From Clostridium sp. AWRP (GTDB lineage: Bacteria; Bacillota; Clostridia; Clostridiales; Clostridiaceae), in assembly GCF_004006395.2 (NCBI RefSeq), contig NZ_CP029758.2:2790001-2854000 (forward strand): a stretch of 64,000 nucleotides of DNA, read 5' to 3'. The notes below the pieces were generated by a model. That model was not told where the DNA came from and did no database searches. It saw nothing but the letters and a program-made list of their open reading frames with translations. Every line of letters begins with the position of its first letter. Position 1 is the first letter of the stretch. This document shows, piece after piece, positions 34,864-44,027 of the stretch. The translations under genes were made by a program, and so were the position numbers.

Positions 34864-36030
34864 ATGGGAAGATTTACTTTACCTAGGGATATTTACTTTG
34901 GTGAAAATGCCTTAGAAAACTTAAAAAATTTAGATGGAAATAAAGCAGTAGTTGTTGTAGGCGGAGGATCTATGAAGAGATTTGGATTCTTAGCCAAAGT
35001 TGAAGAATACTTAAAAGAAGCTGGTATGGAAGTTAAATTAATAGAAGGTGTTGAGCCTGACCCATCTGTTGATACTGTTATGAATGGTGCTAAAGTAATG
35101 AGAGACTTTAACCCAGACTGGATAGTATCAATAGGTGGAGGCTCTCCCATAGATGCTGCCAAAGCAATGTGGATATTTTACGAATACCCCGACTTTACAT
35201 TTGAAAAAGCGGTAGTCCCTTTCGGAATTCCTAAATTAAGGCAAAAGGCACAATTTGTTGCTATACCTTCTACAAGTGGAACAGCAACTGAAGTAACATC
35301 ATTTTCTGTAATAACAGACTATAAAGCTAAAATAAAATATCCTCTTGCAGATTTTAACCTTACCCCTGATATAGCTATAATAGATCCGTCTCTTGCGGAA
35401 ACAATGCCTAAAAAGCTTACAGCACACACTGGAATGGATGCACTTACTCACGCAATTGAAGCATATGTAGCAAGTTTACATTCAGATTTCTCAGATCCAC
35501 TTGCTATGCATGCTATAACCATGATTCATAAATATTTATTGAAATCCTATGAAGAGGATAAAGAAGCCAGGGGCCATATGCATATAGCCCAATGTCTGGC
35601 TGGAATGGCATTTTCAAATGCACTCCTTGGAATAACTCATAGTATAGCACATAAAACTGGTGCAGTATTTCACATACCTCATGGGTGTGCTAATGCCATA
35701 TACTTACCTTATGTTATAGATTTTAACAAGAAAGCTTGTTCAGAAAGATATGCTAAAATAGCTAAAAAACTCCATCTATCAGGAAATAATGAAGATGAAT
35801 TAATAGATTCATTAACAGAAATGATTCGTACTATGAACAAAGAGATGGATATTCCTCTCACCATAAAAGATTATGGTATAAACGAAAACGATTTTAATGA
35901 AAACCTGGATTTTATAGCTCACAATGCTATGATGGATGCCTGCACTGGAGCCAATCCTAGAGCAATAACTGAGGAAGAAATGAAAAAGCTATTGCAGTAT
36001 ATGTATAATGGGCAAAAGGTTAATTTCTAG
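34864..36030 (+). CDS. Iron-containing alcohol dehydrogenase
   Basis: 388 residues of the group III (iron-dependent) family. It has the nucleotide loop GGGSPIDAAK at 91-100, the PSTSGTATEVTSFSVI segment, and the metal-binding stretch GMDALTHAIEAY. By alignment with FucO the ligands are Asp191, His195, His258 and His272; the latter two lie in LGITHSIAHKTGAVFHIPHG. It resembles clostridial butanol/ethanol dehydrogenases and probably interconverts primary aldehydes and alcohols; cofactor preference is uncertain. AGGAGG lies upstream of the ATG. Expression is expected to depend on sigma-54 and the activator at 32715. Confidence 0.92.
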   Translation: MGRFTLPRDIYFGENALENLKNLDGNKAVVVVGGGSMKRFGFLAKVEEYLKEAGMEVKLIEGVEPDPSVDTVMNGAKVMRDFNPDWIVSIGGGSPIDAAKAMWIFYEYPDFTFEKAVVPFGIPKLRQKAQFVAIPSTSGTATEVTSFSVITDYKAKIKYPLADFNLTPDIAIIDPSLAETMPKKLTAHTGMDALTHAIEAYVASLHSDFSDPLAMHAITMIHKYLLKSYEEDKEARGHMHIAQCLAGMAFSNALLGITHSIAHKTGAVFHIPHGCANAIYLPYVIDFNKKACSERYAKIAKKLHLSGNNEDELIDSLTEMIRTMNKEMDIPLTIKDYGINENDFNENLDFIAHNAMMDACTGANPRAITEEEMKKLLQYMYNGQKVNF

Positions 36031-36079
36031 TTTAAACATTAATGTATTTATATTTAGGAAAATGTACACAAACTAAAGC

Positions 36080-37684
36080 AAAATACTCCCCTTAGAGTAG
36101 ACAGCCCCAATCTGTTTAGGGAGCATCCATAGATTTGTGTAAAATAGAATAGACGGGATAAAATTTATTTGGAAATTACTATAGGATTAAATTCCTGTAG
36201 TAATTTTTATTTTTTAGGAAATAACTAATAATAGTGTGATTTAGCTTTCTAATAATAGTATTGTTAGCAATAATACTATTATTATTCATCTTTATACAAA
36301 ATAGTACAGGCTTTATCTTTATATATATGGCTCTATTCTATCTTTAAACATTATGGTTAATTGAGCCAGTGTATTTGCCCAGTTTGAAGAAGGTGCCGTC
36401 CATTTAAGCATTATCTGCTCGGTTGCCAGGTATAGAGCTTTTAGAAGGGAATCGTCTGTAGGAAATACCGTCCTTACCTTAGTGAATTTCCTAAGTTGTC
36501 TGTTGAAACCTTCCAGAGCATTAGTTGTATATATTATTTTTCTTATATCTTGAGGGAAATCAAAATATGTAGATAGATTTTCCCAGTTATTTTGCCATGA
36601 CTGTATAACTATAGGATACTTATCTCCCCATTTATCATTCAGTGATTGTAATGCCTGACTTGCCATTGTTTCATTAACTGCCTTATATACTTCTTTTAAA
36701 TCCTTCATAAAAGCCTTAACATTCTTTGAAGGTATATATTTTATAGAATTTCTTATCTGGTGTATTATACAATTCTGTATGTTAACTTCAGGAAAAACTA
36801 CTTTGATTGCATCTGGAAGCCCTTTAAGTCCGTCCATACAGGCTATTAAAATATCTTTAACACCCCTGTTTTTAAGATCATTGCATACAGATAACCAGTA
36901 TTTTGCTCCTTCCTGTTCGCCAACCCATATTCCAAGTATGTCTTTATGGCCTTTTACATCAAGTGCCATACAAACATAGGCAGCTTTATTTACAATTCTA
37001 TGTTCATCTCTGACTTTAAAATACAAGGCATCCATATATACTATAGGATACATTGGATCAAGAGCTCTATTTTGCCATGCTAGGGCTGTATCCATAACCT
37101 TATCTGTAATTTTGGATATCATTGCAGGGGATATATCTACTCCGTAAAGTTCATCTATCTCTGATTTTATATCATCTACAGACATACCACGTGCATATAA
37201 ACCTATAACTTTCTTATCAAGTTCGTTGCAAACAGTTTCATATTTCTTGACTATCTTAGGTTCGAACTCAGACTTTCTATCCCTTGGTACATCTACTTTA
37301 ACCGGGCCAAAACTGGTCCTAATATTTTTAGAACTATATCCATTTCTATAGTTTTTATCTTCGTCAGACAGCCTTGTATATTTTTCTCTTCCGAGGTGTT
37401 CTTCCATTTCTGCTTCTAAAAACTGCTGTATTATGCCTCCAAATAACCTTTGCATAAGTCCATTTTTACCTACTAAGTCCTCCATACTATTACACTTCTT
37501 TAATTCCTTTTTTAAATCAATGTCTGGTACTTCCAGTATATTCATATTTAGATCTCCTCTCAAAAATTATTTATACTTATTATTACCACTATTACCAGTT
37601 CTACATACATAAAAAGAACGTACATAGATTTGATTTACACAAATCTATGTACGTTCTCTCTGTTTATACTAAGGGGAGTATTTT
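36080..37684 (-). mobile_element. IS256-family insertion sequence
   Basis: About 1.6 kb with one transposase. Ends: AAAATACTCCCCTTAG at 36080-36095 and the inverted match up to about 37684 (right side TAAGGGGAGTATTTT), followed inward on both sides by ACAG and CATAGATTTGTGTAA. A perfect 18-bp hairpin (37615-37632 with 37640-37657) just inside the right end should block outside transcription. No clear target duplication was found. The right end touches the copZ stop codon. The interval 36031-36318 otherwise holds only the left end and AT-rich sequence. Confidence 0.85.
36319..37545 (-). CDS. IS256-family transposase (mutator type)
   Basis: 408 residues from the ATG at 37545, eight bases after GGAG; a TTG at 37563 would overlap that site. 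It has the family N-terminus (GLMQRLFGGIIQQFLEAEMEEHLG and RNGYSSKNIRTSFGPVKVDVPRDR). The DDE catalytic residues are Asp in YPIVYMDALYFKVRD, Asp in DILIACMDGLKGLPDAI, and Glu in TTNALEGFNRQLRK. The length is normal and the frame intact, so the element may be active. Confidence 0.93.
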   Translation of the reverse strand: MNILEVPDIDLKKELKKCNSMEDLVGKNGLMQRLFGGIIQQFLEAEMEEHLGREKYTRLSDEDKNYRNGYSSKNIRTSFGPVKVDVPRDRKSEFEPKIVKKYETVCNELDKKVIGLYARGMSVDDIKSEIDELYGVDISPAMISKITDKVMDTALAWQNRALDPMYPIVYMDALYFKVRDEHRIVNKAAYVCMALDVKGHKDILGIWVGEQEGAKYWLSVCNDLKNRGVKDILIACMDGLKGLPDAIKVVFPEVNIQNCIIHQIRNSIKYIPSKNVKAFMKDLKEVYKAVNETMASQALQSLNDKWGDKYPIVIQSWQNNWENLSTYFDFPQDIRKIIYTTNALEGFNRQLRKFTKVRTVFPTDDSLLKALYLATEQIMLKWTAPSSNWANTLAQLTIMFKDRIEPYI

Positions 37685-37899
37685 TATGCTTGCTCTATGG
37701 AAACAACTTCATAACCTGCATCTTCAATAGCAGATTTTATATCAGCATCTTTAATTTCGCCACTAAATTCAACTAAAGCTGTTTTAGAGTCTAAATCAAC
37801 AGATACATTGGATGCACCTTTAATTTCCTCCAATGCTGTTTTTACATGATTAACACAGTGTCCACAGCTCATTCCTTCAACGATTATCTTCTTTTTCAT
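37684..37899 (-). CDS. copZ: CopZ-like copper chaperone (HMA domain)
   Basis: 71 residues, a single heavy-metal-associated domain with the G-M-S-C-G-H-C copper site near residues 9-15 and a ferredoxin-like beta-alpha-beta repeat (ASNVSVDLDSKTALVEF, then IKSAIEDAGYEVV). It would carry Cu(I) to CopA in the cytosol. It lies 34 bp after copA in the same direction, so the two form an operon. Its stop codon directly abuts the inserted IS256 element, which replaced whatever followed but left the reading frame whole. Confidence 0.9.
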   Translation of the reverse strand: MKKKIIVEGMSCGHCVNHVKTALEEIKGASNVSVDLDSKTALVEFSGEIKDADIKSAIEDAGYEVVSIEQA

Positions 37900-37933
37900 A
37901 ATTTATTCCACCCTTCATTTTATAAATGTTTAT

Positions 37934-40384
37934 TTATATTGATGGCTTAAAGCCTTTCAATCTTAAAGCATTACTTAAAACTGATACAGAACTTAAACTC
38001 ATGGCAAGAGCTGCTATCATTGGGTTTAAAAGTGGTCCCCCGAATATGTGAAGCACTCCCATAGCTACCGGAATTCCTAAACTATTATAGCCAAAAGCCC
38101 AGAACAAGTTTTCCTTTATATTTTTTATTGTTTTCTTGCTTAAATCTATAGCTGTGACTACATCCATTAAATCACTTCTCATTAGAACTATATCTGCAGA
38201 TTCCATGGCTACATCCGTACCAGACCCTATAGCTATACCTATATCAGCCTGTGCTAAGGCTGGCGCATCATTTATACCATCTCCAACCATGGCAACTTTC
38301 TTGTTTTCACTTTGAAGTTTTTTAACTTCCTTCGCCTTATCTTGTGGTAAAACTTCTGCAAGTATTCTATCTATTCCAACCTGTTTAGCTATAGCGTCAG
38401 CAGTTTTCTTGTTATCTCCAGTTATCATTGCCACTTCAATTCCCATAGAATGAAGTTTATCTATAGCCCTCTTACTGTGTTCTTTAACTGTATCCGCTAC
38501 AGCAATTACACCAATTGCCTTATTTTTAACAGCAACATACATTGGAGTTTTGCCTTCATCTGCTAAAACTTGTGATTTTTCCTCTAATTTTTCTAAGGAG
38601 ATATTACTTTCAACCATAAGTTTTCTATTACCAAGCAATATTTTACTGTTTTCTATATTAACTTCTATTCCATGACCTGGTACAGCTTTAAATGAATCCA
38701 ATTTTTTTAATTCAATTTTTCTATTTTCAGCTTCTTTGACTATTGCTTCTCCCAAAGGATGCTCTGATGATTTTTCACCTGAAGCTGCTAATTGCAGCAA
38801 ATAGTTTTCATCTATATCTGGAATTGTAACTATATCTGTAACCTTTGGATTACCTTCAGTTATAGTTCCAGTTTTATCAAATACTATAGTTTGAATTCTA
38901 TGTGCTGTTTCCAGTGCAGTACCACTTTTTATAAGCACTCCATATTCAGCACCTTTTCCGGTACCAACCATAATAGCAGTTGGTGTTGCCAATCCTAAAG
39001 CACAAGGACACGCAATTACTAACACTGATATAAATATGGTAAGTGAAAATACTCCTGTTTCACCATGTATGTACCAAGCTAAAGCACCAATTGTAGCTAA
39101 TGCCATTACTACCGGTACAAAGTATCCTGATATAACATCTGCTAATTTTGCAATAGGAGCCTTTGACCCCTGAGCTTCCTCTACTAATTTAATAATCTGC
39201 GCCAGTGCTGTATCCTTGCCAACTCTTGTAGCTCTATACCTAATAGAACCATTTTTATTTATGCTTGCTCCAATAACCTTATCGGAAGGATTTTTTTCTA
39301 CAGGTATACTTTCACCTGTAAGCATGGATTCATCTACTGAAGTAATTCCCTCTGTAACCTCTCCATCTACAGGTATTTTTTCACCAGGTTTTACTACAAT
39401 TATATCTCCAACTTCAACTTCATCTATGGAAATTTCTATTTCTTTATTTTCTCTAATTATAGTAGCAGTTTTTGGTGCAAGCCCCATAAGCTTTTTTATA
39501 GCTTCTGAAGTTTTTCCTTTAGCAACAGATTCCAGATATTTACCTAATGTAATAAGAGTAAGTATTGTACCCGCTGATTCAAAATATAAATGATAGTTTG
39601 TGTTTCCTATAAAAATTTCATATACTGCAAAAACACTATAGATAAAAGCAGCAGATGAACCTATTGCTATAAGTGAATCCATATTGGGACTTCTTCTAAA
39701 TAATGATTTAAATCCAACAGTAAAATACTTTCTACCAACAATCATTATAGGTAATACTAAAAGTAACTGTATTATTGAAAAAAACTGCGGATGATTCATT
39801 GGGTCTATAGCCTGTGGAAGCATATATCCTAATTTTTCACTAATCATTGGTACCATAGCTATTATAAGTAATGGAACTGCAAATACAGCAGATATTACAA
39901 ATCTATTCCATAACGACTTTATTTCTCTTTCTTTTTTCCCCCTATCTGTATCTACAGATATTTCTTCTTCTAAAGCTTTATATCCTGCCTTTTCTATTGC
40001 CTTTTTTATATCTTGAACATTAACTTTTGAAGCATCAAATGCTATACTTAGCTTTTCTGTAGCAATATTTACATTTGCTTCATATACGCCTTCTAGTTTT
40101 TTTGAAACCCTTTCTACTGCTTTAGCACAAGCTGCACAGGTCATTCCTTCTATTTTCAAAACTTTATTTGTAGTGTCAATTAAAGCCTTATAGCCAGCTT
40201 TATCTATTGCACACTGTATGTCTGGAACATTAACCTTTGACTCATCAAAACTTACACTCAATTTTTCCGTTGCCAAATTAACATTAGCATCTAACACACC
40301 ATCTAGTTTTTTTGAAGCTCTTTCCACTGCTTTAACACAAGCTGCACAAGTCATTCCTTCTATTTTTAATGTCCTTTTTGTCAT
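37934..40384 (-). CDS. copA: Copper-exporting P1B-type ATPase CopA
   Basis: 816 residues. Two N-terminal HMA domains each carry G-M-T-C-A-A-C (Cys near 13/16 and 87/90). Eight membrane helices surround the usual core: TGES in the actuator domain, the C-P-C ion site in IACPCALGLATPTA, phosphorylation motif DKTGT, SSEHPLGEAI (the HP pair of the nucleotide domain), and GDGINDAPALAQADIG. It pumps Cu(I) out of the cell. The operon continues to copZ. A GC-rich CsoR-type operator lies in the promoter region about 80-100 bp upstream. Confidence 0.95.
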   Translation of the reverse strand: MTKRTLKIEGMTCAACVKAVERASKKLDGVLDANVNLATEKLSVSFDESKVNVPDIQCAIDKAGYKALIDTTNKVLKIEGMTCAACAKAVERVSKKLEGVYEANVNIATEKLSIAFDASKVNVQDIKKAIEKAGYKALEEEISVDTDRGKKEREIKSLWNRFVISAVFAVPLLIIAMVPMISEKLGYMLPQAIDPMNHPQFFSIIQLLLVLPIMIVGRKYFTVGFKSLFRRSPNMDSLIAIGSSAAFIYSVFAVYEIFIGNTNYHLYFESAGTILTLITLGKYLESVAKGKTSEAIKKLMGLAPKTATIIRENKEIEISIDEVEVGDIIVVKPGEKIPVDGEVTEGITSVDESMLTGESIPVEKNPSDKVIGASINKNGSIRYRATRVGKDTALAQIIKLVEEAQGSKAPIAKLADVISGYFVPVVMALATIGALAWYIHGETGVFSLTIFISVLVIACPCALGLATPTAIMVGTGKGAEYGVLIKSGTALETAHRIQTIVFDKTGTITEGNPKVTDIVTIPDIDENYLLQLAASGEKSSEHPLGEAIVKEAENRKIELKKLDSFKAVPGHGIEVNIENSKILLGNRKLMVESNISLEKLEEKSQVLADEGKTPMYVAVKNKAIGVIAVADTVKEHSKRAIDKLHSMGIEVAMITGDNKKTADAIAKQVGIDRILAEVLPQDKAKEVKKLQSENKKVAMVGDGINDAPALAQADIGIAIGSGTDVAMESADIVLMRSDLMDVVTAIDLSKKTIKNIKENLFWAFGYNSLGIPVAMGVLHIFGGPLLNPMIAALAMSLSSVSVLSNALRLKGFKPSI

Positions 40385-40464
40385 TGCTCCTTCCTCCTTC
40401 TGTTCTGATATATAACTTTAAAACTACTATTTATATTTTGAACTTTTACATTCAATATTATATT

Positions 40465-40487
40465 TACCCCCCGCCTGAGGGGTGGTA
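40465..40487. promoter_or_regulatory. CsoR-type operator upstream of copA
   Basis: An imperfect palindrome begins TACCCCCC and ends GGGGTGGTA, an island of G/C in AT-rich DNA. On the minus strand it follows a TATAAT (40492-40497), so bound repressor would cover the transcription start. It matches the known TACCCC-type CsoR operators. Confidence 0.7.
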
Positions 40488-40600
40488 TTTCATTATAAGT
40501 TATCATTTACGCTTTTATTTTACACCTCCTACATTGCTAGATGTAAAACCTTTAATATAAGATAAGAAGCAAGAGGAGGCGTATATTTTTTAGTTGTATA

Positions 40601-40867
40601 TTACTCTTTTAGTAACTTTGAAAGTAAACCTATTATCTCATCTACCTTTTCATCACCACTATTGTTAATAAAAGCATCTTTTACACAATTATTAAGATGT
40701 TGTTTTAAAATAAGCAAATTAGCTTTTTTTAGTAATGATTGAGCTGCAACCATCTGATTAGATATATCAATACAATATCTTCCTTCCTCAATCATCCTTA
40801 TTATACCTTCTATTTGTCCTTTTGAAGTTTTTAAAGCTTGTATGGCCTTCTTTTTTTCTTCGTTCAT
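40601..40867 (-). CDS. csoR: Copper-sensing repressor CsoR
   Basis: 88 residues of the CsoR/RcnR four-helix family (DUF156). The Cu(I) ligand set is complete: Cys32 (RYCIDI), His57 and Cys61 (KQHLNNCV), the C-H-C pattern separating CsoR from nickel or formaldehyde sensors. It lacks a helix-turn-helix, as expected; DNA is bound by a charged helical face. It should repress both itself and copA-copZ until copper binds, since a similar G/C-rich palindrome lies before each. ATG at 40867 behind AGGGAGG. Confidence 0.93.
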   Translation of the reverse strand: MNEEKKKAIQALKTSKGQIEGIIRMIEEGRYCIDISNQMVAAQSLLKKANLLILKQHLNNCVKDAFINNSGDEKVDEIIGLLSKLLKE

Positions 40868-40878
40868 TTTTCCTCCCT

Positions 40879-40931
40879 CCCCCCTAGAGGGGGTATAATT
40901 ATATTATATACTATTACTAAATTTAGTTCAA
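40879..40931 (-). promoter_or_regulatory. csoR promoter with overlapping CsoR-type operator
   Basis: On the minus strand: -35 TTGAAC (40926-40931), 17-bp spacer, -10 TATAAT (40903-40908), then the palindrome TACCCCCTCTAGGGGG (about 40879-40894) at the expected start of transcription. Confidence 0.75.
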
Positions 40932-40996
40932 CATAGGTTTAACCCTACTATACCATCTTCAAACCTTTATTATACATTTGCCACAAATAATATTTT

Positions 40997-41827
40997 TTAA
41001 CTATTACAAATATTATTCTCAAGAAATTTAGCCACTCCATCCTCATTATTTGAATCAATAATTCCTGTAGCCAACTTTTTTAATTCATCATATGCATTTT
41101 TAACTGCATATTTTTCATCCGCAAGTTCAAAAAGTGGTTCATCATTTAAATTATCTCCAAAACAAATAAGCTTGTCTGCTTTCAAACTTTCCTTTAAGTA
41201 TTTAGCTGCTAATCTTTTATTAGCATTATAATTCATTGATTCAAGCCAGAAAAAACCTTTCGCATAAATTTCCTCTGTGTAATGAAAACTTCCCTTTATT
41301 ATTTTTGTAAATAATTGATATGTTTCATCCAAAACACCCTTTGCTTCTATTGCAAAAATATTTATTATATTATAATTAACTATTTCTGAAAAATCACTTA
41401 CCTCAGTAAGCCTTGTATCGCCATGCTTTATTCTTGAATTTATGTATATATTTTGTCCTTCATTAAAAATACCCCTATAAAATATCTTTTTATTTCCATT
41501 TGAATCCACTGCAGACACTATAGGTGAAATTTTTTTTAATTTATAATATTTTAAAATAAAATAAGCCGCACACTCATCTAAATAGTTTTCTACTATATTT
41601 TTAGCCAAAGTAGTATCATATATGAAAGCTCCATTATTTAAAATAATAGGTATATTTAGATTTAATGGTTCCAATATACTTTTACAAGCTTCATAGGATC
41701 TAGCTGTAGCAATAGTAAATTTTAATCCTGAATCTATTAACTTATTTATAATTCTAATTGAATTTTTGCTTACGACTTGATTTGAATTTAATAAAGTTCC
41801 ATCCAAGTCTGAAATATATAACTTCAA
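40997..41827 (-). CDS. Cof-type HAD hydrolase (phosphatase)
   Basis: 276 residues from a TTG at 41827, ten bases after GGAGG, giving the usual family opening K-L-Y-I-S-D-L-D-G-T-L-L; an ATG nine codons upstream would place GGAGG inside the gene. HAD motifs: DLDGT (catalytic Asp), TIATARS (motif II), and FGDNLNDEPLFELA (motif IV), with a type IIB cap between. These enzymes hydrolyse sugar phosphates, nucleotides or pyridoxal phosphate. The exact substrate is unknown. Confidence 0.85.
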   Translation of the reverse strand: MKLYISDLDGTLLNSNQVVSKNSIRIINKLIDSGLKFTIATARSYEACKSILEPLNLNIPIILNNGAFIYDTTLAKNIVENYLDECAAYFILKYYKLKKISPIVSAVDSNGNKKIFYRGIFNEGQNIYINSRIKHGDTRLTEVSDFSEIVNYNIINIFAIEAKGVLDETYQLFTKIIKGSFHYTEEIYAKGFFWLESMNYNANKRLAAKYLKESLKADKLICFGDNLNDEPLFELADEKYAVKNAYDELKKLATGIIDSNNEDGVAKFLENNICNS

Positions 41828-41925
41828 AATATTCAGTCCTCCAAACGCATTCATAATAATTAAGTCACAAAACCTATTATATATCTAAGAACCATAAAAA
41901 TATAGACTTAACTTTGGCAGTTTAA

Positions 41926-41957
41926 AAACTTTGCAAAGCAAAGCTTCGCAAGTTTTT
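41926..41957. terminator. Hairpin with T-runs on both strands
   Basis: AAACTT and AAGTTT enclose a second pairing of GCAAAGC/GCTTCGC, with TTTTTT on the plus strand and TTTTTAA on the minus. It is the second hairpin beyond the leftward WG-repeat gene. Confidence 0.5.
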
Positions 41958-42008
41958 TATATTAATTAAAAATTTTATATGTCCAAAAAATTGCATTATA
42001 TTCAATAA

Positions 42009-42050
42009 TAAATGAGCATGGATTCACTCTTACACAAATCTATGCCCATT
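42009..42050. repeat. Hairpin sharing 15 nt with the IS256 ends
   Basis: AAATGAGCATGGATT pairs imperfectly with AATCTATGCCCATTT. The stretch TTACACAAATCTATG is identical to sequence inside both ends of the IS256 element at 36080-37684, and the outer stem resembles the hairpin at 26208-26254. It sits just past the WG-repeat gene stop and may terminate it. Confidence 0.5.
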
Positions 42051-42087
42051 TAACTCTTAATTCTTAACTTTTAATTCTCAATTGTAT

Positions 42088-42996
42088 CTACTGTTCTTTC
42101 CAAATTCTTTTTCCCTCTTTGTCAATATATATATATTTATCATCCAATATTACCATAGCTGCTCCATTGCAAAAATTATTTACATCATCAAATTGAGGTT
42201 TCAATATAAATCTTCCACTTTTATCAATGCATCCCCATTTATCCTTCATCTTCACAAAAGCTCGTCCTTCACTAAAATTAAGAGCTTCATCAAAAATAGG
42301 ATCTATAACAAATTCATCTTTTTTATTTATGTATCCACATTTTTCACCTATTTTTACATTGGCTGTATCTTCATAAAAACCATCTGTACTATCATATTTG
42401 AGTTCTATAACTAAATTACCCGATTTATCAATAAATCCATATTTAAAGTTTTTCATAACTTGAGCTAATCCTTCATGAAAGTCAAAGACACAATCGAAAT
42501 CGCAGTTTATTACTTCATCTCCTTTGCTATTAATGTATTTCCACCTGTCACCATTATTTACCCTAGCAACCTCTTCTGAAAAACTAAAGGCATTTTCATA
42601 TTTCAATGCTATTGGATAATTACCTTTTTTATCCAAAAAACCATACTTATTATTTTTGTTTACCAGTGCCATTCCATTTGAGAACTCATCAATAAAATTA
42701 AAACTTGGTTCTATGACCATATTATCATTATGATCTATAATCCCCCACTTTTCCTTTATTTTTACAGGAGCAAATCCATCAGAGAAATTCCATGACTGTT
42801 TATATTTATAGTCTATAACTGTTTTTCCGTTGCAGTCTATATATCCCCATTTATTGTTCATCTTAACAGCAGCTAAACTATCCCAAAAATCCCATGCATA
42901 TTGAAATACAGGTTCTATAATAATTTGTCCATTATTATCCATATAACCCCACTTATCATTTGACTTAATTCTAAATAAATTAGTATAGTTTTTCAT
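42088..42996 (-). CDS. WG-repeat protein
   Basis: 302 residues made almost wholly of WG/KWGY beta-hairpin repeats of about 33-35 residues (NDKWGYMDNNGQIIIEPVF, NNKWGYIDCNGKTVIDY, KEKWGIIDHNDNMVIEP, NNKYGFLDKKGNYPI, and so on), roughly eight copies. No signal peptide or catalytic domain. WG repeats are thought to be interaction scaffolds. There is no operon partner; ATG at 42996 with GGGGGAAA upstream. Cytosolic, function unknown. Confidence 0.85.
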   Translation of the reverse strand: MKNYTNLFRIKSNDKWGYMDNNGQIIIEPVFQYAWDFWDSLAAVKMNNKWGYIDCNGKTVIDYKYKQSWNFSDGFAPVKIKEKWGIIDHNDNMVIEPSFNFIDEFSNGMALVNKNNKYGFLDKKGNYPIALKYENAFSFSEEVARVNNGDRWKYINSKGDEVINCDFDCVFDFHEGLAQVMKNFKYGFIDKSGNLVIELKYDSTDGFYEDTANVKIGEKCGYINKKDEFVIDPIFDEALNFSEGRAFVKMKDKWGCIDKSGRFILKPQFDDVNNFCNGAAMVILDDKYIYIDKEGKRIWKEQ

Positions 42997-43225
42997 TTAA
43001 TTTCCCCCTATTTGCAATCGTTTTAATTTCATATAAACATCTGTTCAAATTTAATTTTATCACACATAGGAATTAAATAAAATAATAAGTCAGAATTTTC
43101 TATACTCATCATTATTTGAAATATATATAGATATAAAAACCACATTATATGATAAATTGTTTTGTTTTATATGCTTTATATCTTTTTATTTATGTGTTAC
43201 AATAAACTATAGAAAAAATAAATAG

Positions 43226-43257
43226 GTAATATTCATCATATTTAATGAATATATTAC
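43226..43257. promoter_or_regulatory. Inverted repeat upstream of the TerC gene
   Basis: GTAATATTCAT and ATGAATATATTAC pair around a short loop, about 55 bp before the GTG start. It may be an operator or leader hairpin. I looked for a yybP-ykoY manganese riboswitch in 42997-43310 and did not see one; the rest of that gap is AT-rich and featureless. Confidence 0.35.
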
Positions 43258-43310
43258 TTTATACAATACTAACTTAATTTAAAAATTAGGAGATAAAAGG
43301 AGTAAACAGC

Positions 43311-44027
43311 GTGGATAATTTAACTACTTTTTTGCTAGGAGCTTTACAAATTACTTTATTAGATATAGTATTAAGTGGTGATAATATTGGAGTTATAGCA
43401 CTAGCAACTAAGGATTTACCAAAGAAACATGCAAAATCTGCTTCTATGATTGGGGTATTTGCTGCGATTTTTCTAAGAATAATATTTGCTTGCCTTATCA
43501 CTTACATAATGTTAATAGAATGGCTTCCTATAAAATTAATAGGTGGAATTTTACTTATAAAAATAACCTGGAATTTTATAAGTCCTAAATCTGAAAAGGA
43601 AAATATAAAAGTCAGTACTTCAAATAAATATTTCCGTGCAATATCAAGTATAGTAATAGCTGACGCTACCATGAGTCTAGATAATGTACTTGCAATAGCT
43701 GCTGCTGCTCATGGACATGTGCCCAGTATAATATTTGGATTAGTATTAAATATTCCTATAATATTTTTTGGGAGTCAGTTTGTAGCAAAACTTATGAATA
43801 AACACCCTATGGTTATATACTTAGGAGGTGCTGTACTGGCCCATACATCCTTAAATATGATGCTAGAAGATAAAATATTAGCAGGTTTCACATCACCTGT
43901 ACTAACAAATATAGTGTCCTTTGGCTTTGCAATTATAGTACTACTATATGGATTATATAGAGTAAACAAACCTGTAAGTTATTCCTTTAAAAAATTTAAG
44001 GAAGATTATTTTAAAAGTAACAGTTAA
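43311..44027 (+). CDS. TerC family integral membrane protein (YjbE-like)
   Basis: 238 residues and seven or so helices. The start is a GTG at 43311 after AAAAGGAG. The twin acidic membrane motifs of the family are visible: LLDIVLSGDNIGVIALA in helix 1 and IVIADATMSLDNVLAIAAAAHGH in the middle, both containing D-N. YjbE/TerC proteins have been linked to manganese export and metalation of secreted enzymes. Monocistronic. Confidence 0.88.
   Translation: MDNLTTFLLGALQITLLDIVLSGDNIGVIALATKDLPKKHAKSASMIGVFAAIFLRIIFACLITYIMLIEWLPIKLIGGILLIKITWNFISPKSEKENIKVSTSNKYFRAISSIVIADATMSLDNVLAIAAAAHGHVPSIIFGLVLNIPIIFFGSQFVAKLMNKHPMVIYLGGAVLAHTSLNMMLEDKILAGFTSPVLTNIVSFGFAIIVLLYGLYRVNKPVSYSFKKFKEDYFKSNS

Noticed and set aside
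42997..43310. yybP-ykoY manganese riboswitch before the TerC gene
   Set aside because: TerC genes often have one; the leader here is AT-rich with one simple hairpin and lacks the conserved G-rich core.
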